Positions 34,734 to 43,933 of a DNA stretch of 64,000 bases are shown here, in pieces. The DNA is taken from NCBI RefSeq assembly GCF_005938625.1, contig NZ_VCNJ01000003.1:248001-312000 (forward strand), given 5' to 3'. The position numbers were made by a program, and so were the translations under genes. Position 1 is the first letter of the stretch. The number at the start of each line of letters is the position of its first letter. The notes below the pieces were generated by a model, which had not been told where the DNA came from, searched no databases, and worked only from the letters and a program-made list of their open reading frames with translations. Source of the DNA: Pseudomonas fluorescens. Its GTDB lineage: Bacteria; Pseudomonadota; Gammaproteobacteria; Pseudomonadales; Pseudomonadaceae.

Positions 34734-35599
34734 TGCTCGCCGTCACTCACCTTTGGCAACCGTTCAACGAATTTGTGTTCATGCGTCGCGCCCTGCTCGG
34801 CGGTCTTGTATTAGCGTGCAGCACCGCGCCGCTCGGCGTGTTCTTGATCCTGCGACGGATGAGCCTGATCGGTGATGCAGTGGCCCACGGAATTCTTCCC
34901 GGCGCTGCATTGGGTTTCTGGTTCGCCGGTCTGAGTCTGCCTGCACTGACGCTCGGCGGTCTTGGGGCCGGCCTTAGCATGGCCGGCCTCGCCGCCTGGA
35001 TCACCCGCCGCACCGGCCTGCGCGAAGACGCCAGTCTCGCTGCTATCTACCCCATTTCCCTCGCCAGCGGCGTACTGATTCTCGGTGTCGCCGGCAAACG
35101 CCTTGACCTGTTGCATCTGCTGTTCGGCTCGGCGTTAGCCGTCGACGGCCCGACCCTCGCCGGCATGTTATGGGTTTCGGGATTCAGCCTGATCGCCATG
35201 GCACTGATCTACAAGCCGCTGTTGCTCGACACCCTCGACCCGTTGTTCTTGAGAACCGTCAGCCGCCTCGGCCCTATCGCCCACGGCGTCTTTCTGACGT
35301 TGGTCGTACTCAATCTGGTGATCGGCTTTCAGGCCATCGGCGCTCTGATGGTGGTTGGACTGATGATGCTTCCCGCCGCCGCTTCGCGATTCTGGAGCCG
35401 CCGTCTGCCGATGCTGATTGCTATCGCGGCCGGCATAGGTTGCCTCTCGGTGTGGTTCGGCTTGCTGCTGTCGTTCTACTACTCGCTGCCCAGCGGCCCG
35501 GCCATCGTGCTGGTGGCGGGCCTCGGCTACCTGCTGTCCGTGGTGTTCGGGCCGGTTCACGGTTTGTTGCGCCGCCCGCCTTTGCTCACATCCCAATGA
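34733..35599 (+). CDS. Metal ABC transporter permease (ZnuB-like)
   Basis: 288 aa, ABC-3 family inner-membrane permease with about eight helices. Typical segments: MRRALLGGLVLACSTAPLGV, FLILRRMSLIGDAVAHGILP (the cytoplasmic ATPase-contact loop), LREDASLAAIYPISLASGVL and GALMVVGLMMLPAAAS. The ATG at 34733 shares a base with the ATPase stop. A longer overlapping frame to 34559 is not real. Confidence 0.9.
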   Translation: MLAVTHLWQPFNEFVFMRRALLGGLVLACSTAPLGVFLILRRMSLIGDAVAHGILPGAALGFWFAGLSLPALTLGGLGAGLSMAGLAAWITRRTGLREDASLAAIYPISLASGVLILGVAGKRLDLLHLLFGSALAVDGPTLAGMLWVSGFSLIAMALIYKPLLLDTLDPLFLRTVSRLGPIAHGVFLTLVVLNLVIGFQAIGALMVVGLMMLPAAASRFWSRRLPMLIAIAAGIGCLSVWFGLLLSFYYSLPSGPAIVLVAGLGYLLSVVFGPVHGLLRRPPLLTSQ

Positions 35600-35610
35600 G
35601 GTGTTTCCCG

Positions 35611-36486
35611 ATGCGCGCTCTACTCGTGTTGCTCAGCCTGATGCTGTCGATGTCCTTGTCGGCGGCGGAAAAATTACCGGTGGTCACCAGCTTCAGCATC
35701 CTCGCCGACATGGTGCATCAGGTCGGTGGCGAGCATATCCAGATCACCAACATGGTCGGCCCGGACGCTGACGCACACACCTACGAGCCGACACCGGACG
35801 ATGCCAAAGCGTTGCTCGGCGCCAAACTGATCATCAAGAACGGCCTCGGGTTCGAGCCGTGGCTGGATCGGCTGGTGACCAGCACCGAGACCAAAGCCAC
35901 ATTGGTCAGTGCCAGTCATGGCGTGATTCCCCGCTCACTGGATGAGGACGGCGAAACCGTTCCAGACCCGCACGCTTGGCATAATCTGGCGAACACCGAG
36001 TTGTATATCGCCAATATCACCAAAGCACTCGTCGCTGCGGATCCTGCGAACAAAGCCGACTACGAACGCAACAGCAAAACTTACCTGAAGCAGATCTACG
36101 CCCTGCTCGCCGAGGCCAAAACCAAACTCGGGGCGCTGCCTCCGGGCAACCGCAAAATCGTCACCAGCCACGATGCCTTCGGTTATCTCGGTCAGGCGTA
36201 CGGCATCGACTTCATGGCACCGCAAGGCCTCTCCACCGAACGCGAACCCTCGGCAGCCGAAGTCGCTGCGCTGATCACTCAGATTCGCCGAGCCCACGTC
36301 AAAGCAGTGTTCATGGAAAACATCAAAGACGCGCGCCTGCTCAAACAGATCGCCGACGAAAGCGGCGCGCACATTGGTGGCACGCTGTACTCGGATGCCC
36401 TCGCTGCCAGCGGTCCGGCCAGCACCTTCACCGGTCTGTTCGAATACAACCTCAACACCCTTTACGACGCGCTGAGCCAACCATGA
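35611..36486 (+). CDS. Metal ABC transporter substrate-binding protein (ZnuA-like, no His loop)
   Basis: 291 aa, cluster A-I periplasmic binding protein with signal MRALLVLLSLMLSMSLSAA. Expected metal ligands are H56 (DAHTYEP), H121 (DPHAWHN), H187 (TSHDAFGY) and D262 (YSDAL). A His rather than Glu at the third position is zinc-type rather than manganese-type. The long His/Asp-rich loop of ZnuA is absent. GAGGTG is 8 nt before ATG 35611; ATG 35596 is an in-frame alternative. The stop overlaps the carbonic anhydrase start (ATGA). Confidence 0.9.
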   Translation: MRALLVLLSLMLSMSLSAAEKLPVVTSFSILADMVHQVGGEHIQITNMVGPDADAHTYEPTPDDAKALLGAKLIIKNGLGFEPWLDRLVTSTETKATLVSASHGVIPRSLDEDGETVPDPHAWHNLANTELYIANITKALVAADPANKADYERNSKTYLKQIYALLAEAKTKLGALPPGNRKIVTSHDAFGYLGQAYGIDFMAPQGLSTEREPSAAEVAALITQIRRAHVKAVFMENIKDARLLKQIADESGAHIGGTLYSDALAASGPASTFTGLFEYNLNTLYDALSQP

Positions 36487-37043
36487 TCCGCAAGAATCCA
36501 TCAGGTGATTTGCCACAAATTGCCGAGTCCGCCTACGTCGACAAGACCGCAATCATCTGCGGCAAAGTGGTGATCGGCGAGAACGTGTTCGTCGGCCCCT
36601 ACGCAGTGATCCGCGCCGACGAAGTGGACGCCTCGGGCGAAATGGAACCGATCACCATCGGCGCCAACTCGAACATCCAGGACGGCGTGGTCATCCATTC
36701 CAAATCCGGTGCTGCAGTGACTATTGGCGAGTTCAGTTCCATCGCCCACCGTTCGATCGTGCATGGCCCGTGCGTGGTCGGCGACCGCGTGTTCATCGGT
36801 TTCAACAGCGTGTTGTTCAACTGCGTCGTCGGCAATGGTTGTGTCGTGCGGCACAACTCGGTGGTCGACGGCCGCGATTTGCCAGATGCCTTCTATGTGC
36901 CCTCCACGACTCGCATCGGCCCGAATACCGACCTCTCGCAATTTCCACCGGTGAGTGTCAGCGCTTCGGAGTTTTCCGAAGACGTGGCGCGCACCAACGT
37001 CGATCTGGTGCGCGGCTACAAAGCCTTGCAGAACGAGTTCTGA
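36483..37043 (+). CDS. Gamma-class carbonic anhydrase-like protein
   Basis: 186 aa left-handed beta-helix (hexapeptide repeats such as AIICGKVVIGENVFVGPYAV). Metal His candidates lie in GVVIHSKS and in IAHRSIVHGP, matching the three-His pattern of gamma carbonic anhydrases. It interconverts CO2 and bicarbonate if active; homologues can use Fe or Co, so it may stand in for zinc-dependent beta-class enzymes under zinc limitation. It is inside the folE2 operon, with 3 bp to the dihydroorotase. Confidence 0.87.
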   Translation: MIRKNPSGDLPQIAESAYVDKTAIICGKVVIGENVFVGPYAVIRADEVDASGEMEPITIGANSNIQDGVVIHSKSGAAVTIGEFSSIAHRSIVHGPCVVGDRVFIGFNSVLFNCVVGNGCVVRHNSVVDGRDLPDAFYVPSTTRIGPNTDLSQFPPVSVSASEFSEDVARTNVDLVRGYKALQNEF

Positions 37044-37046
37044 ACC

Positions 37047-38378
37047 ATGAGCAGCGTGCTGATTCGCAACGCAAGGCTGGTCAATGAAGGACGTGAGTTC
37101 GACGGCGATCTGTTGGTCAGCAACGGGCGCATCGTCAGGATTGCTCGCAGCATCGAAGGCGAAAACGCCAAGGTGGAAATCGACGCGAATGGCCAATGGT
37201 TGTTGCCTGGGATGATCGACGACCAAGTGCACTTTCGTGAACCCGGTGCGCCAGCCAAGGGCAGCATTCACAGCGAATCTCGGGCGGCGGTTGCCGGCGG
37301 CATCACCAGTTTCATGGACATGCCGAATACAAACCCGGCCACCCTCACCCTCGAAGCGCTGGCCGACAAAAAGCGCCGGGCGGCGCTCGGTTCGGTGGCC
37401 AACTACGGTTTTCACTTTGGTGTGAGTCAGGACAATCTCGATACAGTGGCGGCGCTCAATCCCTGCGAAGTGGCCGGGGTGAAAGTGTTTATGGGCGCGT
37501 CCACCGGCAATATGTTGGTGGATGATCCGCAAATTCTTGAACGACTGTTCGCCGAGGTGCCAACGATCCTGTTGGCCCACTGCGAACACACCCCGAGTAT
37601 CGACGCGAATGCGGCCAACCTGCGTGAGCTGTTCGGCGAACGAATCCCGCCCGGTGCTCACCCGCTCATCCGCAATGCCGAGGCGTGTTATCGCTCCTCT
37701 TCACTGGCGGTCGAGTTAGCCAAACGTCACGGCACTCGGCTCCATGTTTTGCACCTGACCACAGCGCGTGAACTGGCGTTGTTCGAGGACAAAGCGCTGG
37801 CGCAAAAACGCATCAGCGCTGAAGTCTGTCTGCATCATTTGCTGTTTGATGATCGCGATTACCCAAGCCTTGGGAACTTGATCAAGTGCAACCCGGCGAT
37901 CAAGAGTAAGGCCGATCGCGATGCGTTGCGCGCGGCCCTGAACAGCAATCTACTGGACGTGATCGGCAGTGACCACGCGCCACATACCTGGGAAGAAAAG
38001 CAGCGAGCTTATGCGCAGGCGCCTTCTGGATTACCGCTGGTACAACATGCGTTGCCAGCGTTGATGGAGCTGGTGGCGGATGGGGTTTTGCCAATCACCA
38101 CACTGGTGGCGAAGACCAGCCATCGGGTCGCGGATCTGTTTGCGATTCCGGATCGGGGTTATTTACGGGAAGGGTATTGGGCGGATCTGGTGCTGGCTGA
38201 ACGGCAAACGCAGGATGTCGATCGGCAACCGATTCTCTCGCAGTGTGGATGGACACCGTTTGCCGGGCGCAGCTTTCGCCATCGGGTGAGCACAACGATT
38301 GTGTCGGGGCAGATTGCCTGGCGGGAGGGTCGAGTGAACGAGGGATGTCGAGGGTTGGCGCTACGATTTATGCGCTGA
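37047..38378 (+). CDS. Dihydroorotase paralogue with altered metal site (PyrC2-like)
   Basis: 443-aa amidohydrolase, last gene of the zinc operon; ring closure of carbamoyl-aspartate in pyrimidine synthesis is the family reaction. The usual first metal motif HxH is Gln-x-His here (DDQVHFREPG, Q60 and H62). The remaining ligands are in place: K147 (GVKVFMG, carboxylated Lys), H179 (LLAHCEH), H237 (LHVLHLT) and D310 (GSDHAPH). One zinc ligand is therefore lost, possibly to work with one metal or another metal. Length is normal for the class I enzyme. Confidence 0.88.
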   Translation: MSSVLIRNARLVNEGREFDGDLLVSNGRIVRIARSIEGENAKVEIDANGQWLLPGMIDDQVHFREPGAPAKGSIHSESRAAVAGGITSFMDMPNTNPATLTLEALADKKRRAALGSVANYGFHFGVSQDNLDTVAALNPCEVAGVKVFMGASTGNMLVDDPQILERLFAEVPTILLAHCEHTPSIDANAANLRELFGERIPPGAHPLIRNAEACYRSSSLAVELAKRHGTRLHVLHLTTARELALFEDKALAQKRISAEVCLHHLLFDDRDYPSLGNLIKCNPAIKSKADRDALRAALNSNLLDVIGSDHAPHTWEEKQRAYAQAPSGLPLVQHALPALMELVADGVLPITTLVAKTSHRVADLFAIPDRGYLREGYWADLVLAERQTQDVDRQPILSQCGWTPFAGRSFRHRVSTTIVSGQIAWREGRVNEGCRGLALRFMR

Positions 38379-38391
38379 TTGAAAAAACCCA

Positions 38392-38482
38392 GTAGGAGCT
38401 GACGAGTGAAACGAGACTGCGATCTTTTGATCTTGTTTTTTACAATCAAGATCAAAAGATCGCAGCGTGCCGCAGCTCCTAC
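38392..38482. repeat. REPIN, GATCGCAGCC type (degenerate outer arms)
   Basis: CTGCGATCTTTTGATCTTG (38418-38436) and CAAGATCAAAAGATCGCAG form a strong central inverted repeat, with less conserved outer arms ending GTAGGAGCT/AGCTCCTAC. It separates the convergent dihydroorotase and DUF3617 genes. Confidence 0.82.
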
Positions 38483-38493
38483 AGGAGCTACAT

Positions 38494-39012
38494 TTAGGCG
38501 CGGGGTTTAACAGCGCCGCAGTCCTGGCCCAGCCAAACCGCGCGAGTCTCCAGACTGCCCTTCTGATTGATCCCGATCGCGTTGAACGTGCCGTTGGCCA
38601 CGGTGGTGAACTCACGATCACTGAGGAACGTTGCCACTCCGGTGCCCTGCGCTTTCGGGCAACTGAAACGGAATTTCCACTGGTTGCCCGTGCGATCGGT
38701 GATCTGCTGTTTGCAACCCGATTGCGGGTCGGCCAACGGAATATCATTGGTTGCCACTTGCTCCGGCGTCAGACACGCGCGGATGCCTTTGCCGCCGATA
38801 TTGATCCCGTTCTTTTCCAGCGCCGCGCGTTGTTGCGGGGTCATCTGACCTTGCAGCTGGCCAAGGATCGATTGCACATCCATCGGCTGGTCATCGACCT
38901 TGACGTTGCTCGATGTCATTTCCCACAGCCCCGGCTGCAGCATCTGCGCCTGCGCAACCACCGGCAATGCCAAACCCAGGCCCAGCGCCAAACCCAGCAG
39001 ACGAACGTTCAT
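38494..39012 (-). CDS. DUF3617 periplasmic protein
   Basis: 172 aa, signal peptide MNVRLLGLALGLGLALPVVAQA. The DUF3617 hallmark LQPGLWEMTSSNVKVDDQPM opens the mature protein, followed by Cys at ACLTPEQ, GCKQQIT, FSCPKAQG and QDCGAV (four Cys, two probable disulfides). AGGAG precedes ATG 39012. Function is unknown. Confidence 0.8.
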   Translation of the reverse strand: MNVRLLGLALGLGLALPVVAQAQMLQPGLWEMTSSNVKVDDQPMDVQSILGQLQGQMTPQQRAALEKNGINIGGKGIRACLTPEQVATNDIPLADPQSGCKQQITDRTGNQWKFRFSCPKAQGTGVATFLSDREFTTVANGTFNAIGINQKGSLETRAVWLGQDCGAVKPRA

Positions 39013-39143
39013 CGAAAAACTCCTGATCAGTAGTGGCCGTTAGACGTCGGCCGATTGCTTCGGTTCATGCACCAATTAAATAGCGACATTCGCGACAGAA
39101 CATGGTCTGTTAAGCATTGAATCTTCCGGAGCAAGGCTGCCCC

Positions 39144-40583
39144 ATGGATTATTTTGGACCGCACATTTTCGGTTATCTGATCGCCCTGATACACACCCTC
39201 GGCTTGATCGCCGCCATTCACGCGGTGCTCACCGTGCGCACGGCTCAAGGCTCGATCGCCTGGGCATTGTCGCTGATCTTCATTCCCTACCTCACGCTTA
39301 TTCCGTATCTGGTGTTTGGCCGCAGCACTTTTGATGGTTACATCAAGGCGCGGCGTCAGGCCAACGAACAGATGCGTCAGGCGATCTCCGAACTGAACTG
39401 GCGCCCGTGGGTGGAAGAAGCCCTGACCGCGCGCGCCTCGAATGCCTACGCCTCGTTACGCGCGATGCCCAAACTGGGACGTATGCCGTGCCTGGCGAAC
39501 AATGAAGTGCAATTGCTGATAAACGGCACGGCCACCTTCGAGGCGATTTTCCAGGCCATCGATCAGGCGAAAGAAGCGGTGCTGATCCAGTTTTTCATCA
39601 TTCACGATGATCGACTCGGCCAACGTCTGCGCGACCTGCTGCTGAAGAAAGCCGCCGAAGGTGTGTCGATTCATCTGCTCTACGACCGCATCGGCAGTCA
39701 TGCCCTGCCCCACAATTATGTGCAGGCACTGCGCGATGGCGGCGTTGAGGTCAAAGCCTTCGCCACGCGCAGCGGCTGGCTCAATCGCTTTCAGGTCAAC
39801 TTCCGTAACCACCGCAAGATCGTCGTGGTCGACGGCGTGGTCGGCTTTGTCGGCGGGCATAACGTCGGCGATGAGTACATGGGTGAAAAACCGCCGCTGG
39901 CACCGTGGCGCGATACCCATGTGAAAGTACGTGGCCCGGTGGTCGCATGCATGCAGGAGTCGTTTGCCGAGGACTGGTTCTGGGCTGCGCGTACCCTGCC
40001 GCCACTGATCCTGCCCGACGAATACCCGGACGACGGCGTGCTCTGCCAATTGCTCGCCAGCGGCCCTGCTGATGCCTATGAAACCTGCTCGCTGTTTTTT
40101 GTCGAAGCGATCCATGCGGCGACCGAACGGGTGTGGATCACCAGCCCGTATTTCATCCCCGATGAAGCGGTATTCGCAGCGTTAAGATTGGCGGTGTTGC
40201 GCGGTGTCGATGTGCGTCTGCTACTGCCGTCGCGACCCGATCACCGCATCGTTTACGCCGCTTCCAGTCTCTACGCCTTTGAAGCCGTGCGCGCCGGTGT
40301 GCGGGTGTTCCGTTACGAACCCGGTTTCCTGCATCAGAAAGTGGTTTTGATCGACAGCGAAATCAGCGCCATTGGCAGTGCCAATCTGGACAACCGTTCG
40401 TTCCGCCTGAATTTTGAAGTGATGCTGCTGACCGTCGACAGCGACTTCGCCGCCCGCGTGGAAAGCATGCTTATTGCCGACTTTGAACAAGCCTACGAGA
40501 TTGCCAAAGAAGAAAGCCGGGAGATCCACCGCCTGCAACAGGTCGGCATGCGGATCGCCCGGCTGATTTCGCCGATTCTCTAA
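39144..40583 (+). CDS. cls: Cardiolipin synthase
   Basis: 479 aa. It condenses two phosphatidylglycerols into cardiolipin at the inner membrane. Two N-terminal membrane helices (about 5-55) and two phospholipase D HKD motifs are present: [19 protein letters not shown] and [20 protein letters not shown]. The family start [13 protein letters not shown] is at 39144; a TTG at 39117 extends it without similarity. An inverted GGGAGAGGG repeat follows the stop. Confidence 0.93.
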   Translation: MDYFGPHIFGYLIALIHTLGLIAAIHAVLTVRTAQGSIAWALSLIFIPYLTLIPYLVFGRSTFDGYIKARRQANEQMRQAISELNWRPWVEEALTARASNAYASLRAMPKLGRMPCLANNEVQLLINGTATFEAIFQAIDQAKEAVLIQFFIIHDDRLGQRLRDLLLKKAAEGVSIHLLYDRIGSHALPHNYVQALRDGGVEVKAFATRSGWLNRFQVNFRNHRKIVVVDGVVGFVGGHNVGDEYMGEKPPLAPWRDTHVKVRGPVVACMQESFAEDWFWAARTLPPLILPDEYPDDGVLCQLLASGPADAYETCSLFFVEAIHAATERVWITSPYFIPDEAVFAALRLAVLRGVDVRLLLPSRPDHRIVYAASSLYAFEAVRAGVRVFRYEPGFLHQKVVLIDSEISAIGSANLDNRSFRLNFEVMLLTVDSDFAARVESMLIADFEQAYEIAKEESREIHRLQQVGMRIARLISPIL

Positions 40584-40599
40584 AAACCCCTCATCCTGG

Positions 40600-40620
40600 C
40601 CCTCTCCCAGAGGGAGAGGG
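40600..40620. terminator. Bidirectional hairpin between cls and cfa
   Basis: CCCTCTCCC and GGGAGAGGG form a 9-bp stem with an AGA loop, between the convergent ends of cls and cfa. It is a common Pseudomonas intergenic palindrome. It lacks a long T-run on the plus strand. Confidence 0.6.
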
Positions 40621-40632
40621 GATTATTCAGTG

Positions 40633-41820
40633 TTAAGGGTTATAGATATCGTCGCGCGTCCATGGCAGTTCATGGCTGCCATCAGGATGCGCCTTCACCG
40701 CGAGGATCTGGTGCAGATTGATCCAGCCGCGCGCAAACGCATAAGCGCAGCCAGCCAGATACAGACGCCAGATGCGCAACGCCTGATCCGGCACCAGTTT
40801 GCCGGCCGCTTCAAGGTTGTCCTCCAGCCGCTCGCTCCAGTGGTCCAGCGTACGCGCGTAATGCAGGCGCAGGCTTTCTACGTCAACAACCTCCAGCCCC
40901 GCTTCGCTGATCTCGGCCGAGATCATCGCCAGGTGCGGCAACTCGCCGTTGGGGAAGACGTACTTCTCGATAAAATCCCCGGCACCGCGTCCAACCGGTC
41001 GGCCATCGGTGTGTTTGGCAGTGATGCCATGATTCATCACCAGACCGCCCTCCTTCACCGCGCCGAACAAGGTTTTGCAGTACTCGGCGAGATTGGCGTG
41101 ACCAACGTGCTCGAACATGCCGACGCTGACTACCTTGTCGAAACGCCCGTCCTGCGGCAGATCGCGATAGTCGAGCAACTGCAGTTCGATCTGCTCTTCC
41201 AGGCCTTCGGCTTTTACGCGCTCACGCGCCAATTCCAGCTGTTCCTTGCTTAGGGTGATGCCAAAGACTTTGGCACCAAATTCCCGCGCGGCATAGCGCG
41301 CCAGCCCACCCCAGCCGCAACCGACGTCCAGCAGATAGTCACCCGGCTGCAAACGCAGCTTGCGGCACAGGTGGCGGAATTTGGCTTGTTGCGCCTGTTC
41401 GAGGGTTTCGCTGCCCGTTTCGAAGTACGCGCAGGAATACGCCATGTCGCTGTCCAGCCAGAGCTGGTAGAACGCATTGGACAGGTCATAGTGGTAGGAA
41501 ATGGCTTTGGCGTCGGTTTCCTTGTCGTGCACCGAGCGCACTGGCTGACTGTCGTCATCTTCGCCGAGCAAAGCGTTGCTCAATTCGTCGCAGACCCGGA
41601 TGACTTCGCTGATCGAGCCCTCCAGTTCAAGCTTGCCTTCCACGAACGCCGCTCCGAGCGCATCCAGGCTTGGATGGGTGAACTGGCTGACCATCTGCGG
41701 ATCCTTGACCACGATGGTGACGCTGGGCGCCGGCCCCAGATTAAACTCATGGCCATCCCAGAGTCGCAGGCGAAGCGGAAGCTGCAAATTCTGTAAGGCC
41801 GGTGGAAGTTGCGCGAGCAT
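40633..41820 (-). CDS. cfa: Cyclopropane-fatty-acyl-phospholipid synthase
   Basis: 395 aa. It adds a methylene from SAM across unsaturated acyl chains of membrane lipids, usually in stationary phase or stress. SAM motif I is LLDVGCGWGGLARYAA; also ISYHYDLSNAFYQLWLDSDM, AYSCAYFE, GMFEHVGH with the bicarbonate-site residues, and YVFPNGELPHL. Length is typical. ATG 41820 opens the protein. Confidence 0.93.
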   Translation of the reverse strand: MLAQLPPALQNLQLPLRLRLWDGHEFNLGPAPSVTIVVKDPQMVSQFTHPSLDALGAAFVEGKLELEGSISEVIRVCDELSNALLGEDDDSQPVRSVHDKETDAKAISYHYDLSNAFYQLWLDSDMAYSCAYFETGSETLEQAQQAKFRHLCRKLRLQPGDYLLDVGCGWGGLARYAAREFGAKVFGITLSKEQLELARERVKAEGLEEQIELQLLDYRDLPQDGRFDKVVSVGMFEHVGHANLAEYCKTLFGAVKEGGLVMNHGITAKHTDGRPVGRGAGDFIEKYVFPNGELPHLAMISAEISEAGLEVVDVESLRLHYARTLDHWSERLEDNLEAAGKLVPDQALRIWRLYLAGCAYAFARGWINLHQILAVKAHPDGSHELPWTRDDIYNP

Positions 41821-41910
41821 GGAAAATCCCCCTTGTTTCAGACGTCAGATCTGAGGGTAGACCATCCCGGAAAAATAGCAGGCTATCGATTTGATTAGCT
41901 TTGACTATCG

Positions 41911-42693
41911 TTACAGACGCTTCAGCAAACCTTCCTGAATCCACTGTTTTAGCCAGGTAACGGCTTGAAGTGGCGCGCCCTCACCATAAGTGACTGCCAA
42001 CTCGGCGCACAGTTCGGCGAAACTCCAGCCTTCGTTGAGCAAGCCATCGAGGGCCGTGGCTTGCGCCGGATCGAGGCTGCGGTAACAGCAGATCAGCTGG
42101 TTGCGCCAGATCAGACAGATCTGCGGGATGTCGAGCTCCATGCTGTCAGGGAATTCCGACTCTTCCTTTACCGAACGCCATAGCGAAAGACTGTTGAAGC
42201 GGCATTCCAGGCGCTGCAGCGATGGCGTTGGCTTCACCCGCAGCTCAGGCCATTCCTCTGGGGCCAGCGTCGCCATTGATTGCAGCGTCAACGGCTGACC
42301 AGCCGGCGCATCGAACGCCAGTGTAAACGCCCATTCAAGCGAGGCCAGTTCGGCAAGTGGCGCGCTTTGTTCCGGCACCAGATGCTCACGGATAAAGCCT
42401 TCGAAGCCTTTGCCCAGCCAGCGCAAACTGTAATGCCCTGACGGGTAATGGCGGATGTAAGAACTGGCGAGCCGATCGAATTCGTCGTCACCCATCCAGT
42501 GCAGGATCGCCACGAAGTCATTGCGCAAGACTTCGAGCAGACGCGCCTTGTAAGCGTTGTGATAGATCGCCAGTCCCGTGCCGACATCGAGTGTCGGGCC
42601 ACCGATCAGGCTTTTGCCCAAGACCGGATTCGCCGTAGCGTCGTCGTCGAGCAGAAACGACTCGAACGCCAGTTGCCATTCTTTCAGGCGCAT
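41911..42693 (-). CDS. bufC: BufC-like DUF2063 protein (partner of DUF692 enzyme)
   Basis: 260 aa. The N-terminal DUF2063 segment MRLKEWQLAFESFLLDDD and IYHNAYKARLLEVLRNDFVA, with YIRHYPSGHYSLRWLG, is typical of the MbnC/HvfC/BufC class. These proteins bind the peptide precursor and present it to the DUF692 enzyme. It overlaps bufB by 10 bp. The older name, putative DNA-binding domain protein, is misleading. Confidence 0.82.
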   Translation of the reverse strand: MRLKEWQLAFESFLLDDDATANPVLGKSLIGGPTLDVGTGLAIYHNAYKARLLEVLRNDFVAILHWMGDDEFDRLASSYIRHYPSGHYSLRWLGKGFEGFIREHLVPEQSAPLAELASLEWAFTLAFDAPAGQPLTLQSMATLAPEEWPELRVKPTPSLQRLECRFNSLSLWRSVKEESEFPDSMELDIPQICLIWRNQLICCYRSLDPAQATALDGLLNEGWSFAELCAELAVTYGEGAPLQAVTWLKQWIQEGLLKRL

Positions 42694-43529
42694 TGCTGCC
42701 TCCCGGCCAAGACCTTGTCACCCAGTTCACGGGCCTTTTGCAGTTCATCGAGCAATTCGTCGAAGGGCGGAAAATGATCGTCACGCTCCAGCAATGTGGC
42801 CAAGGGGCCGAAGTGTTCGAGTGTGCGTTGGTAAAGCGCCCAGACCGGATCGCTCACCGGATGGTCGTGGGTGTCGATCACGTAATCGCCGTAATCGCTG
42901 TGCCCCGCCAGATGCAGTTGGCGGACTTTATCGACGGGCAGGCTACTGATAAAGGCCCACGGATCGAAGCCATGATTGCGTGAACTGACGTAGACATTGT
43001 TCACGTCGAGTAGCAATTCGCAGCCGCTCACGCGACTAAGCAAAGCGAGAAATTCCCACTCAGTGAAATCGTCCGAGGCGGCACGGACATAACTGGAGAC
43101 GTTCTCCAGCACCAGCGGACGCTGCAAAATATCCTGAACCTGCATCACCCGAGCGGCAATGTAATCCAGGCTTTCTTCGGTGTAAGGCAGCGGCAGCAGA
43201 TCATGTAAATGATGGGCATTGCCACGGCTCCAGCACAAATGATCGGAGATCCATGCCGGTTTCACCCGTTCGGCCAATTGCTTGAGTTGTTTGAGATAGT
43301 CCCGATCGAGGGCATGCAGCCCGCCGATGGACAGGGATACGCCGTGCATCACCAGCGGGTAGCGCTCGGCGATAGCGTCGAGGTAATACAGGGCCTTACC
43401 GCCCTGTACCATGAAATTTTCCGAGACCACTTCGAACCAGTCGACGTCAGGTGACTGCTCAAGGATCTGCTGATAATAAGCGCTGCGCAAACCCAGGCCA
43501 TAACCCAGGAAAGCAATAGAAGCAGACAT
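42684..43529 (-). CDS. bufB: BufB-like DUF692 multinuclear-iron peptide-modifying enzyme
   Basis: 281 aa from ATG 43529 (an open frame extends to 43628). TIM-barrel DUF692 oxidase related to MbnB. Metal ligand motifs: MHGVSLSIGG, WISDHLCWSRG, LVLENVSSY, LLLDVNNVYVSSRNHG, and HLAGHSDYGDYVIDTHDHP. Family enzymes oxidise cysteines of a partner peptide to thiooxazoles or oxazolones. The presumed substrate is the Cys-rich peptide encoded 65 bp upstream. It is likely cytoplasmic, acting before export. Confidence 0.87.
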   Translation of the reverse strand: MSASIAFLGYGLGLRSAYYQQILEQSPDVDWFEVVSENFMVQGGKALYYLDAIAERYPLVMHGVSLSIGGLHALDRDYLKQLKQLAERVKPAWISDHLCWSRGNAHHLHDLLPLPYTEESLDYIAARVMQVQDILQRPLVLENVSSYVRAASDDFTEWEFLALLSRVSGCELLLDVNNVYVSSRNHGFDPWAFISSLPVDKVRQLHLAGHSDYGDYVIDTHDHPVSDPVWALYQRTLEHFGPLATLLERDDHFPPFDELLDELQKARELGDKVLAGRQQCA

Positions 43530-43594
43530 GCGCGGACTCCTGATAAAAAGTGGCCGCAGTGGCGCCAACCACTGCGGCGACACTTGCCGGTCAG

Positions 43595-43846
43595 TTATTC
43601 GCCGACCTTGCCACCGGCTTTTTCGCACGCCGCTTGAGTCATCGCTTTGAAGCCCTGGCCTTTGCAGGAGCCCATGCCTTTGCAGGCGTGGTCTTTGGTC
43701 TTGCAGTCGTTCTGACCTTTGCAGGCGTTCACGCCGTAGCAGTGAACATTGGCATCGGCAGCCATCGCGTTAGTGGCAACACCGGCAAACATCGTGGCGG
43801 CAGCCAACGCGAGAGCGGCACCGGCAGCAGCGGATTTGATCGTCAT
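43595..43846 (-). CDS. bufA: BufA1-like bufferin precursor (DUF2282)
   Basis: 83 aa. An unusually long Ala-rich signal peptide (about residues 1-29) precedes a Cys-rich core: HCYGVNACKGQNDCKTKDHA, then CKGMGSCKGQGF, with Cys at 36, 42, 48, 55, 61 and 74. This matches DUF2282/BufA1, ribosomally made peptides whose cysteines are modified by DUF692 and which bind copper in the periplasm. GAGGA precedes the ATG. It heads bufA-bufB-bufC. No DoxX (BufD) or ECF sigma gene adjoins. Confidence 0.87.
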   Translation of the reverse strand: MTIKSAAAGAALALAAATMFAGVATNAMAADANVHCYGVNACKGQNDCKTKDHACKGMGSCKGQGFKAMTQAACEKAGGKVGE

Positions 43847-43933
43847 TTTTCTTATCCTCGGTCATCGTCAGGGGTGTCAGCTGGAAGGTTTGTTCAGTCC
43901 CGACATAGCACTAGAGAGAGCCACCCCGACGGC

